Virus record (IMG/VR): IMGVR_UViG_3300030451_000220
Location: 1-40,244 of that record
Direction: 5' to 3' (one strand)
DNA length: 40,244 nucleotides
From: a virus
Part shown: positions 12,662-21,106 of the stretch, piece by piece
How the letters are laid out: each line of letters opens with the position of its first letter
Position numbering within the stretch: the stretch's first letter is position 1
The notes under the pieces: model-generated
Databases searched by the model: none
Told to the model about the DNA's origin: nothing
What the model saw: only the letters and a program-made list of their open reading frames with translations
Translations under genes and position numbers: made by a program

Positions 12662-13097
12662 TTTTATAGTCATTCATTCCACAGGTACCCCACCTGCAAT
12701 GGAGCACGTGGACATTAAACTTGTGGATGACTGGCACAGGAAACGTGGTTGGTTGAAGATCGGGTACCATTATCTAATCAAAAAGGATGGTACCATTGAG
12801 ACAGGACGTAACCCACATGAGGTGGGTGCACATTGTAAAGGATACAATGGTAAGTCCGTCAGCGTTTGTTTGGTCGGAGGTGTAGATGAGAATGGTAACC
12901 CTGACCCATATTACACTGCATTCCAATGGGAAGCACTATTCAGTCTGACCAATGCCTTGACATTTATGTTCAAAGGTGCTAAAGTAGTAGGGCATGGTGA
13001 GTTGGTCGGATCTAATTGTCCAGGCTTTTCTGTAAAGAAATGGTGGGCACAAAACGGAGAGATACTATATGGAAAAACAGGGTACAGGAACGGATAA
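12639..13097 (+). CDS. N-acetylmuramoyl-L-alanine amidase (T7 lysozyme gp3.5 type)
   Basis: 152 residues (T7: 151), starting at GTG 12639 with AAGG upstream. The zinc ligands are H13 in VIHSTG, H119 in VGHGEL and C127 in NCPGF, with Y43 in GYHYLI. It cuts the amide between MurNAc and the peptide and in T7 also binds and restrains the phage RNA polymerase. T7 K128, two residues before the zinc Cys (KAC), is Ser here (SNC), so the chemistry may differ. Confidence 0.9.
   Translation: MSRRKTTDFIVIHSTGTPPAMEHVDIKLVDDWHRKRGWLKIGYHYLIKKDGTIETGRNPHEVGAHCKGYNGKSVSVCLVGGVDENGNPDPYYTAFQWEALFSLTNALTFMFKGAKVVGHGELVGSNCPGFSVKKWWAQNGEILYGKTGYRNG
12957..12985 (+). promoter_or_regulatory. Possible sigma-70 promoter inside the amidase gene
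   Basis: TTGACA (12957-12962), 17-base spacer, TAAAGT (12980-12985). The -10 box is weaker than most. Confidence 0.45.
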
Positions 13098-13401
13098 GGT
13101 TGTAAACCTTGCTGACAAGAGGTGGGAAAATGTGTTCTCTAATGACCTACAAAAAGCCTTTGAGCAGGTGATGGGTGTGTTGGATGAGAACCTACCACCC
13201 AACGTAGGTAAAGCAGTTGGTCTTGCTATTGCTGAGTGTATGTATATAATAGGAGATCATCTGACTGAGAAATATGATGACGATGAGGTTGAAGGTGCAG
13301 AGATTATCTTCCAACCTGATTGGCATGAAGGACACGAACCACAGGAAGGTGGTCGTACTCTAACAGAAGAGGAATTAGCTAACCTAAGAGGTGGTCAATG
13401 A
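13069..13401 (+). CDS. Acidic protein between amidase and primase-helicase, 110 residues
   Basis: ATG at 13069 with GGAGAG upstream. The N-terminal half is helical (WENVFSNDLQKAFEQVMGVL), with a hydrophobic helix around AVGLAIAECMYII that is too polar to be a clear membrane span, then a long acidic tail. It overlaps both neighbours. No family is recognised. Confidence 0.7.
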   Translation: MEKQGTGTDKVVNLADKRWENVFSNDLQKAFEQVMGVLDENLPPNVGKAVGLAIAECMYIIGDHLTEKYDDDEVEGAEIIFQPDWHEGHEPQEGGRTLTEEELANLRGGQ

Positions 13402-15052
13402 TTCTATGGAGACAGAAAGTACATTTGTAAGACATGAACCTTGTCCCTCGTGTGGGTCAAGAGATAACTTAGGAAGGTTTTCTGATGGGCATGGATATTG
13501 CTTTGGTTGTCACTATCGGGAGTCTGGTGACTCTGATGGTGATACATTTTATCAACAACAAAATGAGGTAAAGTTTTTGGATCTAATTGATGGTGAGGTA
13601 ACTCCTCTACCTGCACGTGGTCTGTCTGAAGAAACATGTCAGAAGTGGGACTATCGTGTAGGTGAGATGGGTGGTCAAAAGGTGCAGATTGCAAACTATC
13701 GTGACAAGAATGGTACGAGAGTTGCACAGAAGATCCGTTTCAGGAACAAAGACTTCACAGTTCGTGGAGACATGAAGGAAGTAGGGCTTTATGGTGAGCA
13801 CCTATGGTCTGGTAAAGGTAAGAAAGCTATCATCACAGAAGGTGAGATAGATGCTTTGTCTGTATCTCAGACACAAGGTAACCAGTGGCCTGTCTACTCT
13901 GTACCTACGGGTGCAGGTGGTGCAGTCAAAAGTATTCGCAAGTCTCTTGAGCTTCTATCTGGCTATGAAGAAGTTGTCTTCATGTTCGATAGTGATGAAG
14001 CAGGTCAGAAAGCTGCACTGGAGTGTGCACAATTGATGCCTCCAGGTAAGGCTAAGATTGCCAAGTTGCCACTGAAGGATGCAAATGAGATGCTTGTACA
14101 GGATCGTGTACAGGATCTTATCAATTGTATATGGCAAGCCACAGTCTTCAGACCTGATGGTATTATATGTGGGACTGAGCTATGGGACATCGTGAATGCA
14201 GAGGACTCCATGTCTTCTGTGTCCTACCCATACAACGGTCTCAACCAGAAGACTCTTGGCATACGAAAGGGTGAGATTGTAACAGTCACAGCAGGTTCAG
14301 GTATTGGTAAGTCACAGTTATGCCGTGAGTTTGCCAACCACATACTGAACCAAGGTGAGACTATTGGTTACATTGCTCTTGAAGAGAACAACAAACGTAC
14401 TGCTCTTGGTTTCATGGGCATCTACCTGAACCAACCTTTGCACCTTGGTAACATCGAGGTTGACAAAGATGACTTCAAAGAAGCATTTGATGCTACTCTG
14501 AACACAGGAAGAGTCTATTTGTATGACCATTGGGGTTCTCTTGAGTCAGATAATCTACTGAACAAGATCCGTTATATGGTACGTGGATGTGGTTGCGACT
14601 ACATCTTTCTTGATCATATATCTATCGTAGTGTCAGGTATGGAAGGTGGTGATGAACGCAGAGCCATTGATAATATGATGACAAAACTACGTGGCTTGAC
14701 AGAAGAGGTAAATTGTGGTATGATATTGGTATCACATCTGAAGAGACCACAGGGCAACAAAGGCCACGAGGATGGTGCACGTACATCTATGGCACAACTA
14801 CGTGGATCTGCGGCTATAGGCCAACTATCTGACATCGTTATTGGTGCAGAGAGGGACCAACAGGGTGAACTACCAGACCGAACTACTGTTCGTATATTGA
14901 AGAACCGATGGACTGGTGAAACTGGAGAGGCATGTTTTCTTGACTACAACAAAGACACAGGTAGATTGCACGAGGTGGATCACCATGTTGACTTTGATGA
15001 GGATGAGGATACAATACCTTTCCCAATCGAAGAGATGAAAAAGGATTTCTAA
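13391..15052 (+). CDS. Primase-helicase (T7 gp4 type)
   Basis: 553 residues against 566 in T7. The zinc-binding domain has C18, C21, C37 and C40 (CPSC and CFGC). The TOPRIM primase core has E150 in TEGEIDA and D200/D202 in FMFDSDEAG. The RecA-like helicase has Walker A AGSGIGKS at 301-308, Walker B YIFLDHIS and an SHLKRP segment. The C-terminal tail is very acidic, as in T7, where it contacts polymerase. It unwinds the fork and makes primers. The start is GTG 13391, or ATG 13406 as alternative. One promoter match lies in the 3' part. Confidence 0.95.
   Translation: MVNDSMETESTFVRHEPCPSCGSRDNLGRFSDGHGYCFGCHYRESGDSDGDTFYQQQNEVKFLDLIDGEVTPLPARGLSEETCQKWDYRVGEMGGQKVQIANYRDKNGTRVAQKIRFRNKDFTVRGDMKEVGLYGEHLWSGKGKKAIITEGEIDALSVSQTQGNQWPVYSVPTGAGGAVKSIRKSLELLSGYEEVVFMFDSDEAGQKAALECAQLMPPGKAKIAKLPLKDANEMLVQDRVQDLINCIWQATVFRPDGIICGTELWDIVNAEDSMSSVSYPYNGLNQKTLGIRKGEIVTVTAGSGIGKSQLCREFANHILNQGETIGYIALEENNKRTALGFMGIYLNQPLHLGNIEVDKDDFKEAFDATLNTGRVYLYDHWGSLESDNLLNKIRYMVRGCGCDYIFLDHISIVVSGMEGGDERRAIDNMMTKLRGLTEEVNCGMILVSHLKRPQGNKGHEDGARTSMAQLRGSAAIGQLSDIVIGAERDQQGELPDRTTVRILKNRWTGETGEACFLDYNKDTGRLHEVDHHVDFDEDEDTIPFPIEEMKKDF
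14696..14724 (+). promoter_or_regulatory. Sigma-70 promoter inside the primase-helicase gene
   Basis: TTGACA (14696-14701), 17-base spacer, TATGAT (14719-14724). Confidence 0.55.
14988..15015 (+). promoter_or_regulatory. Possible sigma-70 promoter just upstream of DNA polymerase
   Basis: TTGACT (14988-14993), 16-base spacer, TACAAT (15010-15015), about 37 bases before the polymerase ATG. Confidence 0.5.
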
Positions 15053-16833
15053 TGTCTTCATGCGTGTTTGACATAGAGACCAATGGTCTTGACGAAAAGC
15101 TAACCAAGGTACACTGTATTGTTATCTATGATATTGAGAGTCAAGAGTATCACAAATATGCTCCTGATGATGTACCAGATGGGATTGCTAAGTTGTCTGA
15201 GTATGACAAACTCATTGGTCACAATATCATATCATTTGATATACCTGCTTTAGACAAGGTATTCAAGTGGACACCTAGACCTGAAGTTCAGATTCAGGAC
15301 ACACTAATCATGTCAAGGCTCATGTATCCTGACATGAAAGAACGTGACTTTGCTGAACGTAGGATCATGCCAAATCTCTATGGTAGACACTCACTGGAAT
15401 CATGGGGTGAGAGACTAGCATTCCAGAAAGGTAAGTTTGGTGAAGGTGAACAGATATTCAACAACTTCAGTGTTGACATGCTCAACTACTGTGCACGTGA
15501 TGTTGAATTAAACTACAAATTGTACGACTTACTGTGCAAGCGTAACTTCTCTAGTTCGTCCATTGAATTAGAACACGATATTTATCGTATATGTGAAAAA
15601 CAGAAGGAAAATGGCTTTCCATTTGACTCCTTAAAAGCCGCTAGGTTTTATGCTATCTTATGCGAACATCGTGTTCTACTTCATAAACAACTGAAGAAGA
15701 AGTTTGGAACGTGGACTGTACCTGATGGTCCACCTTTTATTCCACGTGTGAATAACAAACGTCTAGGTTATGTAAAAGGTAAAGAAGTTCAGAAACTTAG
15801 AACTGTTGAGTTCAATCCTAATTCAAGACAACACATAGCCAAGAGACTGAAGGACATTCACGGTTGGGAACCAAAGGAATTTACACCATCTGGTGAAGCA
15901 AAGATTGATGAGTCAATCCTAGAATCTCTGCCATATCCTGAAGCAAAGATGATGGCAGAGGCGTTCCGTACTAATAAAATGATTGGTCAATTATCAGAAG
16001 GACAGAATGGCTGGTTACACATGGAGAAACAGGGCAAGCTACATGGGACGGTCCATACTATGGGCACAATCGCCTCTCGTTGCTCTCACTCGCACCCTAA
16101 CTTGGGTCAAGTACCGAATATCCACTCACCCTTTGGGAAAGAATGTAGACAACTCTTCTACGCTCCAGATGGTTATAAACTTGTGGGATGTGATGTCTCA
16201 GGTCTTGAAGCTAGGGTTGTTGCTCATTACCTTGCTAGGTATGACAACGGGTTATTTGGTGATACTGTTCTCAAGGGAGACATACACACTGACAATCAAA
16301 AAGCCTTGGGCTTACCTAGTCGAGAACTTGCGAAAACATTTTTATATGCTATACTTTATGGTGCAGGTGTACAGCGACTCGGTGAGATTGTGGGTAAGGG
16401 ACCAGCGGAAGGTTCTAAACTCAGGGATAGATTCTTTAGAAAGTTACCTGCGTTCAAGAGACTCAAAGAGGACTTGAATGCACGTGTTGAGGAACTAGGG
16501 TATATCAAAGGTCTTGATGGACGTTGGATACCAGTTCGTTCAGCACATTCAGCAATCAATACGCTATGTCAATCAGCAGGTGCTATCATCTGCAAGCGTT
16601 GGGTTGTTGAGTTCCACAAACTGTTGAAAGAAGCAGGTCTTCAAGAGGGGACTGACTATCAACAAGTTGCATTTGTACATGATGAAATACAAGTTCTAGC
16701 CAAAGAGGGATATGAGCGAACAATCGGAGAAAAAGCAGTTCAAGCAATTGGAATTGCCAGGGATGTCTATGACCTGCGAATCGAGCTTGACGCAGAATAT
16801 AAAATTGGGAACAACTGGGCTGAAACTCACTAA
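15052..16833 (+). CDS. Family A DNA polymerase with 3'-5' exonuclease (T7 gp5 type)
   Basis: 593 residues against 704 in T7. The exonuclease motifs are FDIETNG at 6-12, GHNIISFD, and YCARDVELNY. The polymerase motifs are VGCDVSGLEARVVAHY (motif A), RELAKTFLYAILYGAG (motif B, with K428 and Y432) and FVHDEIQV (motif C). Y432 is the residue equivalent to T7 Y526 and E. coli F762; Tyr there is usual in virulent T7-like phages. It replicates phage DNA. The shorter length may reflect a reduced thumb or thioredoxin-binding region. Confidence 0.95.
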   Translation: MSSCVFDIETNGLDEKLTKVHCIVIYDIESQEYHKYAPDDVPDGIAKLSEYDKLIGHNIISFDIPALDKVFKWTPRPEVQIQDTLIMSRLMYPDMKERDFAERRIMPNLYGRHSLESWGERLAFQKGKFGEGEQIFNNFSVDMLNYCARDVELNYKLYDLLCKRNFSSSSIELEHDIYRICEKQKENGFPFDSLKAARFYAILCEHRVLLHKQLKKKFGTWTVPDGPPFIPRVNNKRLGYVKGKEVQKLRTVEFNPNSRQHIAKRLKDIHGWEPKEFTPSGEAKIDESILESLPYPEAKMMAEAFRTNKMIGQLSEGQNGWLHMEKQGKLHGTVHTMGTIASRCSHSHPNLGQVPNIHSPFGKECRQLFYAPDGYKLVGCDVSGLEARVVAHYLARYDNGLFGDTVLKGDIHTDNQKALGLPSRELAKTFLYAILYGAGVQRLGEIVGKGPAEGSKLRDRFFRKLPAFKRLKEDLNARVEELGYIKGLDGRWIPVRSAHSAINTLCQSAGAIICKRWVVEFHKLLKEAGLQEGTDYQQVAFVHDEIQVLAKEGYERTIGEKAVQAIGIARDVYDLRIELDAEYKIGNNWAETH

Positions 16834-16900
16834 TGACTTTGGGTTTGAGACTGCGTTGAATGCAAAAGGTTTTAGTAGTGAAAGCGAAGCCAAAGATTGA
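16712..16900 (+). CDS. Possible overlapping small protein, 62 residues
   Basis: It starts inside the polymerase 3' end, covers the 26-base gap, and ends inside the exonuclease gene. The N-terminus MSEQSEKKQFKQLELPGM has the short acidic-basic style of many small phage proteins with a QLELP motif. GAGGG precedes the ATG at only two bases, so initiation is doubtful. Two-thirds of it is antisense-free overlap with real coding sequence, hence the low confidence. Confidence 0.3.
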   Translation: MSEQSEKKQFKQLELPGMSMTCESSLTQNIKLGTTGLKLTNDFGFETALNAKGFSSESEAKD

Positions 16901-17657
16901 GCAGTTGCTTATTGATGGTGATATTCTGATATACAAGAATACATCAGCGGCTGAGAATGAGATACATTGGGGTAATGACTTTTGGACACTCCATGCTGAC
17001 TTTCAAGAAGTCAAGACAATGATAGACTCTGAGCTTGGTAATCTACAGAGAGACTCAGGTGTCAATGAGGTGTCTATCTGCTTCTCAAGTCCGAATAATT
17101 TTAGGAAAAAAATTTTTAAGGAATACAAACAACACCGTTCAGGAATTAGGAAACCATTATGCTTTAACAATGCAAAAGACTACGTAAGAGAAAAGTATGA
17201 TGCCTTTGAGTCTGATTGGCTAGAGGCTGATGATCTATTGGGTGTGAAGAACACTATGTTTCCAGATCATTGTTGTATTGTCTCTGTTGATAAGGATCTT
17301 CTTACAGTTCCAGGTTATCATTGGGACTTTGAGAATAAAGAGATGTTCTATGTTGATGAGGGTCTAGCAGACTACAACTTCTATATGCAGACGTTGACGG
17401 GTGATGCTACCGATGGGTACAAAGGGTGCCCTGGTGTCGGTCCAGTCAAAGCTAAACGTATACTTGACAAAGCAATAGAGGAAGACATAGATATGTGGGA
17501 TGCTGTTGTTGATACGTTTATCAAAGCTAAACTAAGTAGAGATGAGGCTATACTGCAAGCACGTATGGCGTACATTCTACGTAAGGACCAGTACGATGGT
17601 CTTGACAATTACCCTAAGTTATGGTATCCTTATGATGAAATCGTTGAAACAGCGTGA
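16860..17657 (+). CDS. 5'-3' exonuclease, FEN-like (T7 gp6 type)
   Basis: 265 residues against 300 in T7. The metal-site acidic residues appear in order: D19 and D21 in LIDGDILIY, E122, D124 and D125 in LEADDLLG, D144 and D146 in SVDKDLL, and D182 and D185 in TGDATDGYKG. The helix-3-turn-helix CPGVGPVKAKRIL follows. It removes primers and degrades host DNA into nucleotides that the RNR route could reuse. The start is ATG 16860, with no strong ribosome site. Confidence 0.9.
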   Translation: MQKVLVVKAKPKIEQLLIDGDILIYKNTSAAENEIHWGNDFWTLHADFQEVKTMIDSELGNLQRDSGVNEVSICFSSPNNFRKKIFKEYKQHRSGIRKPLCFNNAKDYVREKYDAFESDWLEADDLLGVKNTMFPDHCCIVSVDKDLLTVPGYHWDFENKEMFYVDEGLADYNFYMQTLTGDATDGYKGCPGVGPVKAKRILDKAIEEDIDMWDAVVDTFIKAKLSRDEAILQARMAYILRKDQYDGLDNYPKLWYPYDEIVETA

Positions 17658-17661
17658 ACAG

Positions 17662-18057
17662 ATGGCAGACTACAACAGAGATCAGATGGAAAGAGATGAA
17701 CGAACAGGAAGAAGAGTCTTAGGACAGTATGACCCACAGATGAGGTACGTGGAGACCTTGGGTCAAGAGGACTTTCCTGATAATGTTAGACCAAAGAACA
17801 CTGAGGAACTTGTTAAAGACCTAAGAGACTTTGCCAATCGTCAGTACGATGATATAACAAAGCCTGAACATTATTGTGCAGGGTACAACATAGAGCCTTT
17901 GGATTACATTCAGAAGAACGGTCTTGACTTTTTAGAGGGAAACATTATAAAATATGTATCTCGCTATGACATGAAGGGAGGAGTTAAGGACTTGGAGAAA
18001 GCTAGGTTCTACTTAGATCGTCTAATAGAACGAGAAAAAGAAAAGCGTGACTCCTGA
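17662..18057 (+). CDS. DUF3310 (SaV-like) protein, possible nucleotide-metabolism enzyme
   Basis: The C-terminal part from DDITKPEHYCAGYNIEPLDYI to FLEGNIIKYVSRYDMKGGVKDLEKA is the DUF3310 signature. T7 gp1.7, a nucleotide kinase, belongs as far as I recall to the same family. The frame is open from 17542, but the product before MADYNRDQM lies in the exonuclease gene. Starts at 17632, 17635 and 17662 are possible; 17662 follows the exonuclease stop by four bases and gives 131 residues. Its place beside the RNR suggests a role in dNTP supply. Confidence 0.8.
   Translation: MADYNRDQMERDERTGRRVLGQYDPQMRYVETLGQEDFPDNVRPKNTEELVKDLRDFANRQYDDITKPEHYCAGYNIEPLDYIQKNGLDFLEGNIIKYVSRYDMKGGVKDLEKARFYLDRLIEREKEKRDS
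17924..17951 (+). promoter_or_regulatory. Possible sigma-70 promoter upstream of the RNR
   Basis: TTGACT (17924-17929), 16-base spacer, TATAAA (17946-17951), inside the DUF3310 gene. Confidence 0.4.
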
Positions 18058-19947
18058 GTTCCGTGATTATATATTAACCAAATTCAATGAGTATGTATAC
18101 GTGACACTACCAACGCAATACCAACAATTCATTCATCTGTCTCGCTACTCTCGGTGGGACTATGAGCAGAACAGAAGAGAGACATGGGAAGAGACAGTAA
18201 ACAGATACTTCAACTTCTTTAGTAAGAAACTAGATATTGACTTTACATCTACACAGACACTGCGTGATCTTGTGGATGCAGTCAAGAACCTGGATGTCAT
18301 GCCAAGCATGAGGTGTCTCATGACAGCAGGTCCAGCTTTAGAAAAAGAGAATGTAGCAGGGTACAACTGTTCCTATGTTCACATAGATTCTCCACGATCT
18401 TTTGATGAGATTGTGTACATTCTTATGAACGGTACTGGTGTAGGCTTTAGTGTAGAGGAGAAGTTCACAAGTAAACTACCTGTGATACCAGACAAGCTAC
18501 ACAAAACTGACACAAAGATCACAGTCAGAGATAGTAAACTTGGGTGGGCAAAAGCATTCAAGGATCTGATTGCTCTGTTGTATGCAGGTGTCATACCTGA
18601 GTGGGACACGAGTAAAGTGAGACCTGCTGGGTCTGTGTTGAAAACATTTGGAGGCAGAGCCTCTGGACCAGAACCACTAGAGTCTCTATTTAATTTTACA
18701 GTACGTACATTTGAATATGCAAGAGGAAGAAAACTCAAGCCAATTGAATGCCACGACATCGTTTGCAAAGCAGCGGAGGTTGTGGTCGTTGGTGGGGTTC
18801 GTAGGTCTGCTCTTATTAGTATCAGTGACCGTGGGATGAGCACCCACACAGAGCACTCGCAAACAATTCAGCAAACTATCACTCCAAGCCTGACACGGGA
18901 ACATTCCTTAATGAATGGACTTCCCTTTACGAGTCGAAGTCTGGAGAGCGTGGTATCTACTCGTCAAAGAACGCTCAGACTCACACAGAAAAACTTGGAG
19001 ATAGAAGAGATGCTAGAGAAGACTTCGGTACCAATCCATGTTCCGAAATCATTCTACGTTCCAGACAATTCTGCAATCTATCAGAAGTAGTTATTAGAGA
19101 AAAAGATACCCAAGCAAATATAAAAGACAAGATTAAATTTGCAACAATACTGGGTACCATGCAGTCTACATTGACTGACTTCAAATACCTCAGTGCAGAA
19201 TGGAAGAAGAACTGTGAAGAAGAAAGATTGCTTGGTGTCTCTTTGACTGGTATCATGGATAATGAGTTGACAGCATATCCTACTCCTGATATGTTAGAGA
19301 ACTTTAAAGCTGTTGCAGTTAAGACAAATGAAGAGTGGTCTAAGAAACTCAATATCAACGCTTCTTCAGCTATTACTTGTGTTAAACCAAGTGGTACTGT
19401 ATCGCAGTTGTGTAACTCAGCATCAGGTATACACGCTAGACACTCTGAGTATTATATACGGAGAGTACGTATGGACAGGAAAGATCCCCTCTGTAAATTC
19501 ATGGAAGCAAAAGGATTTCCATGTGAGGTAGATGTGATGAACAACTCTAACATGGTGTTCTCATTTCCTATGCAGAGTCCCTCTAAGTCTGTTATGCGTA
19601 ATGATATGCCAGCACTAGAACAGCTACAAACATGGCAGATGTATGCTGAACATTGGTGCGAACATAAACCTTCGGTCACCATATCGGTACGAGAAGATGA
19701 GTGGGTAGATGTAGGTGCATGGGTATACGAATGGTTTGATTGTATATCAGGTATCTCTTTCCTACCACATAGCGATCATAGTTACCAACAAGCACCTTAT
19801 GAAGAGTGTGATGAACAAACGTACATTGAGATGGTCAGTAAGGTTCCTATGGTAACATGGGGTGAACTTAGTGACTACGAAAAAGAAGACTACACCACAT
19901 CCAGTCAGGAATTAGCTTGCACTGGAAACGCATGTGAAGTCATATAA
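18047..19947 (+). pseudogene. nrdJ: Class II (B12-dependent) ribonucleotide reductase, frame broken at about 18829-18835
   Basis: The first part starts at GTG 18047 and reads as a monomeric class II RNR, with the substrate-site Cys in GYNCSYV (C108) and a GGVRRSALISISD segment. It then loses homology and stops at 19090. Homology resumes in another frame at WDEHPHRALANNS (18832 onward), through FGTNPCSE (radical Cys), to a CTGNAC C-terminal redox pair ending at 19947. The usual stretch of about 13 residues between ISLSD and W (the MR-AK-G type segment) is missing, so a non-triplet deletion is the best reading. The first ATG of the second frame (19159) lies after the catalytic Cys, so the second part alone cannot work. 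Sequencing or assembly error is an alternative. Confidence 0.8.
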
Positions 19948-19963
19948 CTGACATTTATGGACT

Positions 19964-20152
19964 ATGGTTACACGAGAATTACTAAACTATTTAGATAGGT
20001 ACTATCCAAACACCATACCAATGGGAGATGTAAACGCTAGTCAGTTGTCCTTCCTTCAGGGTCAGCAAAGCGTTATACAAAAATTAAAACAAATACACGA
20101 GGATGACAATGGGGGGATTACTGAATCCGAGTCCATCGATGCCCGATATTAA
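19964..20152 (+). CDS. Small protein at the head of the structural block, 62 residues
   Basis: ATG at 19964. The motif YLDRYYPNTIPM followed by QLSFLQGQQSVIQKLKQI resembles small phage proteins with a Y/FL-GQQSVI helix found near portal genes, function unknown. It overlaps the start of the next gene in another frame. Confidence 0.6.
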   Translation: MVTRELLNYLDRYYPNTIPMGDVNASQLSFLQGQQSVIQKLKQIHEDDNGGITESESIDARY

Positions 20153-20348
20153 GATGCCACCTCCTCCTCCACCTCCTGCCCCGATGGATAAACCAGAAAT
20201 GGCAGAGGCAGAGTTAGAAATGGCTACAGGAGATAACCCTGTAAAAGAGAACACAGGTTCCAAAAGAAAATACAGGGTTAGAAACAAAGGTGCTGGTAAA
20301 AAAGGTGGGCACAAAAAGTATAAAGGTGGTGGATTAAGTGGTCTCTAG
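20109..20348 (+). CDS. Proline-rich and Lys/Gly-rich small protein, 79 residues
   Basis: Two in-frame ATGs (20103, 20109); the second follows GAGGATG at ribosome-site spacing and gives MGGLLNPSPSMPDIKMP. A run of seven Pro follows, then an acidic helix, then a basic Gly/Lys C-terminus (KGAGKKGGHKKYKGGG). Such low-complexity proteins often lie upstream of the portal in marine podoviruses. Role unknown, possibly a minor virion protein. Confidence 0.6.
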   Translation: MGGLLNPSPSMPDIKMPPPPPPPAPMDKPEMAEAELEMATGDNPVKENTGSKRKYRVRNKGAGKKGGHKKYKGGGLSGL

Positions 20349-20721
20349 TCTCCTCGACCTTGAGGTAAAACCTATCAATACTGAAGAAGAAAGGGAACTT
20401 TTGATACAAGTGTGTCAAGAGAAAGGAGGTGTGTATCCTATTTTTCCTACCCATTTAGTATGTAAGCATAATAAGATTGTAGGGTGCTTTAGTATATCTA
20501 GCCCTACAGTCTATTGGTGGATGGCACCTAATGAAGTAACTATCAGAGAGTCTCTACCAGCGTTCCAAGCATGTGATACACTCATGACCCAACAAGGTTA
20601 TGGAAGTTATATTATTCCATGCGAACCTGAGTCACCATTTTTTAACATCTTGTCTAAAAGACTGGATACAGTGCAAACTGCTGGTGGTGACGATTTTAAA
20701 CTATTCTTAAATAAAGTATAA
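20338..20721 (+). CDS. GNAT-fold-like protein upstream of the portal, 127 residues
   Basis: Starts at GTG 20338. The middle (LVCKHNKIVGCFSISSPTVYWW) looks like the central beta-strands of a GNAT acetyltransferase, and FQACDTLMTQQGYGSYIIPC like its later helix and strand. It is reminiscent of the internal virion protein encoded at 31029 (VVGMFGIS). No acetyl-CoA motif (R/Q-x-x-G-x-G/A) is evident, so catalysis is doubtful. A structural or injected protein is possible. Confidence 0.5.
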   Translation: MVSSLLDLEVKPINTEEERELLIQVCQEKGGVYPIFPTHLVCKHNKIVGCFSISSPTVYWWMAPNEVTIRESLPAFQACDTLMTQQGYGSYIIPCEPESPFFNILSKRLDTVQTAGGDDFKLFLNKV

Positions 20722-20722
20722 C

Positions 20723-21106
20723 ATGGGTGGTTACGTAGGTGAAAGAATTGGTACTAAGGATGCCGCTGAAGGTGCCCAACGTAGAGCACAATCTTATTAC
20801 CACGAAAAGATAGCCAAACCTGCGGCTGAAGCAGGGCTACACGCAGGTCAGCAAACTGGTTTGTTGATGGACAAGTTTAATCAAGAGATGTCCAACACTG
20901 CTGACGCTTTCAGTAGGTCAGACTTTAACTTAACTAAGTATGGTCAAAAGAAAAGTAGTGGAGATGGTACCACTTCTTCAGTAGGTGAGTACAGTTCACA
21001 AAAGACTGGTGCACAGAAGGCATCAGGCACAAAAGGTGGAGACCTACAAGACAAAAAGAAAGGTAAGAAAAAAGGATTATCACAATTACAAGTGAGGAAA
21101 AACTAA
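20723..21106 (+). CDS. Hydrophilic structural-region protein, 127 residues
   Basis: It begins MGGYVGERIGTKDAAEGAQ, has a helical first half, and a low-complexity Ser/Gly/Lys second half ending in KKGKKKGLSQLQVRKN. It is coupled to the next gene by one base. No family is recognised. Its position suggests a head-tail or internal virion protein. Confidence 0.65.
   Translation: MGGYVGERIGTKDAAEGAQRRAQSYYHEKIAKPAAEAGLHAGQQTGLLMDKFNQEMSNTADAFSRSDFNLTKYGQKKSSGDGTTSSVGEYSSQKTGAQKASGTKGGDLQDKKKGKKKGLSQLQVRKN

Noticed and set aside
18160-18904. Minus strand ORFs opposite the RNR (18160-18366, 18379-18849, 18686-18904)
   Set aside because: They mirror conserved RNR codons and have no start signals.
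20161-20190. CCTCCTCCTCCACCTCCTCC tract as a repeat element
   Set aside because: It encodes the poly-Pro run of the 20109 gene and is simple low complexity.
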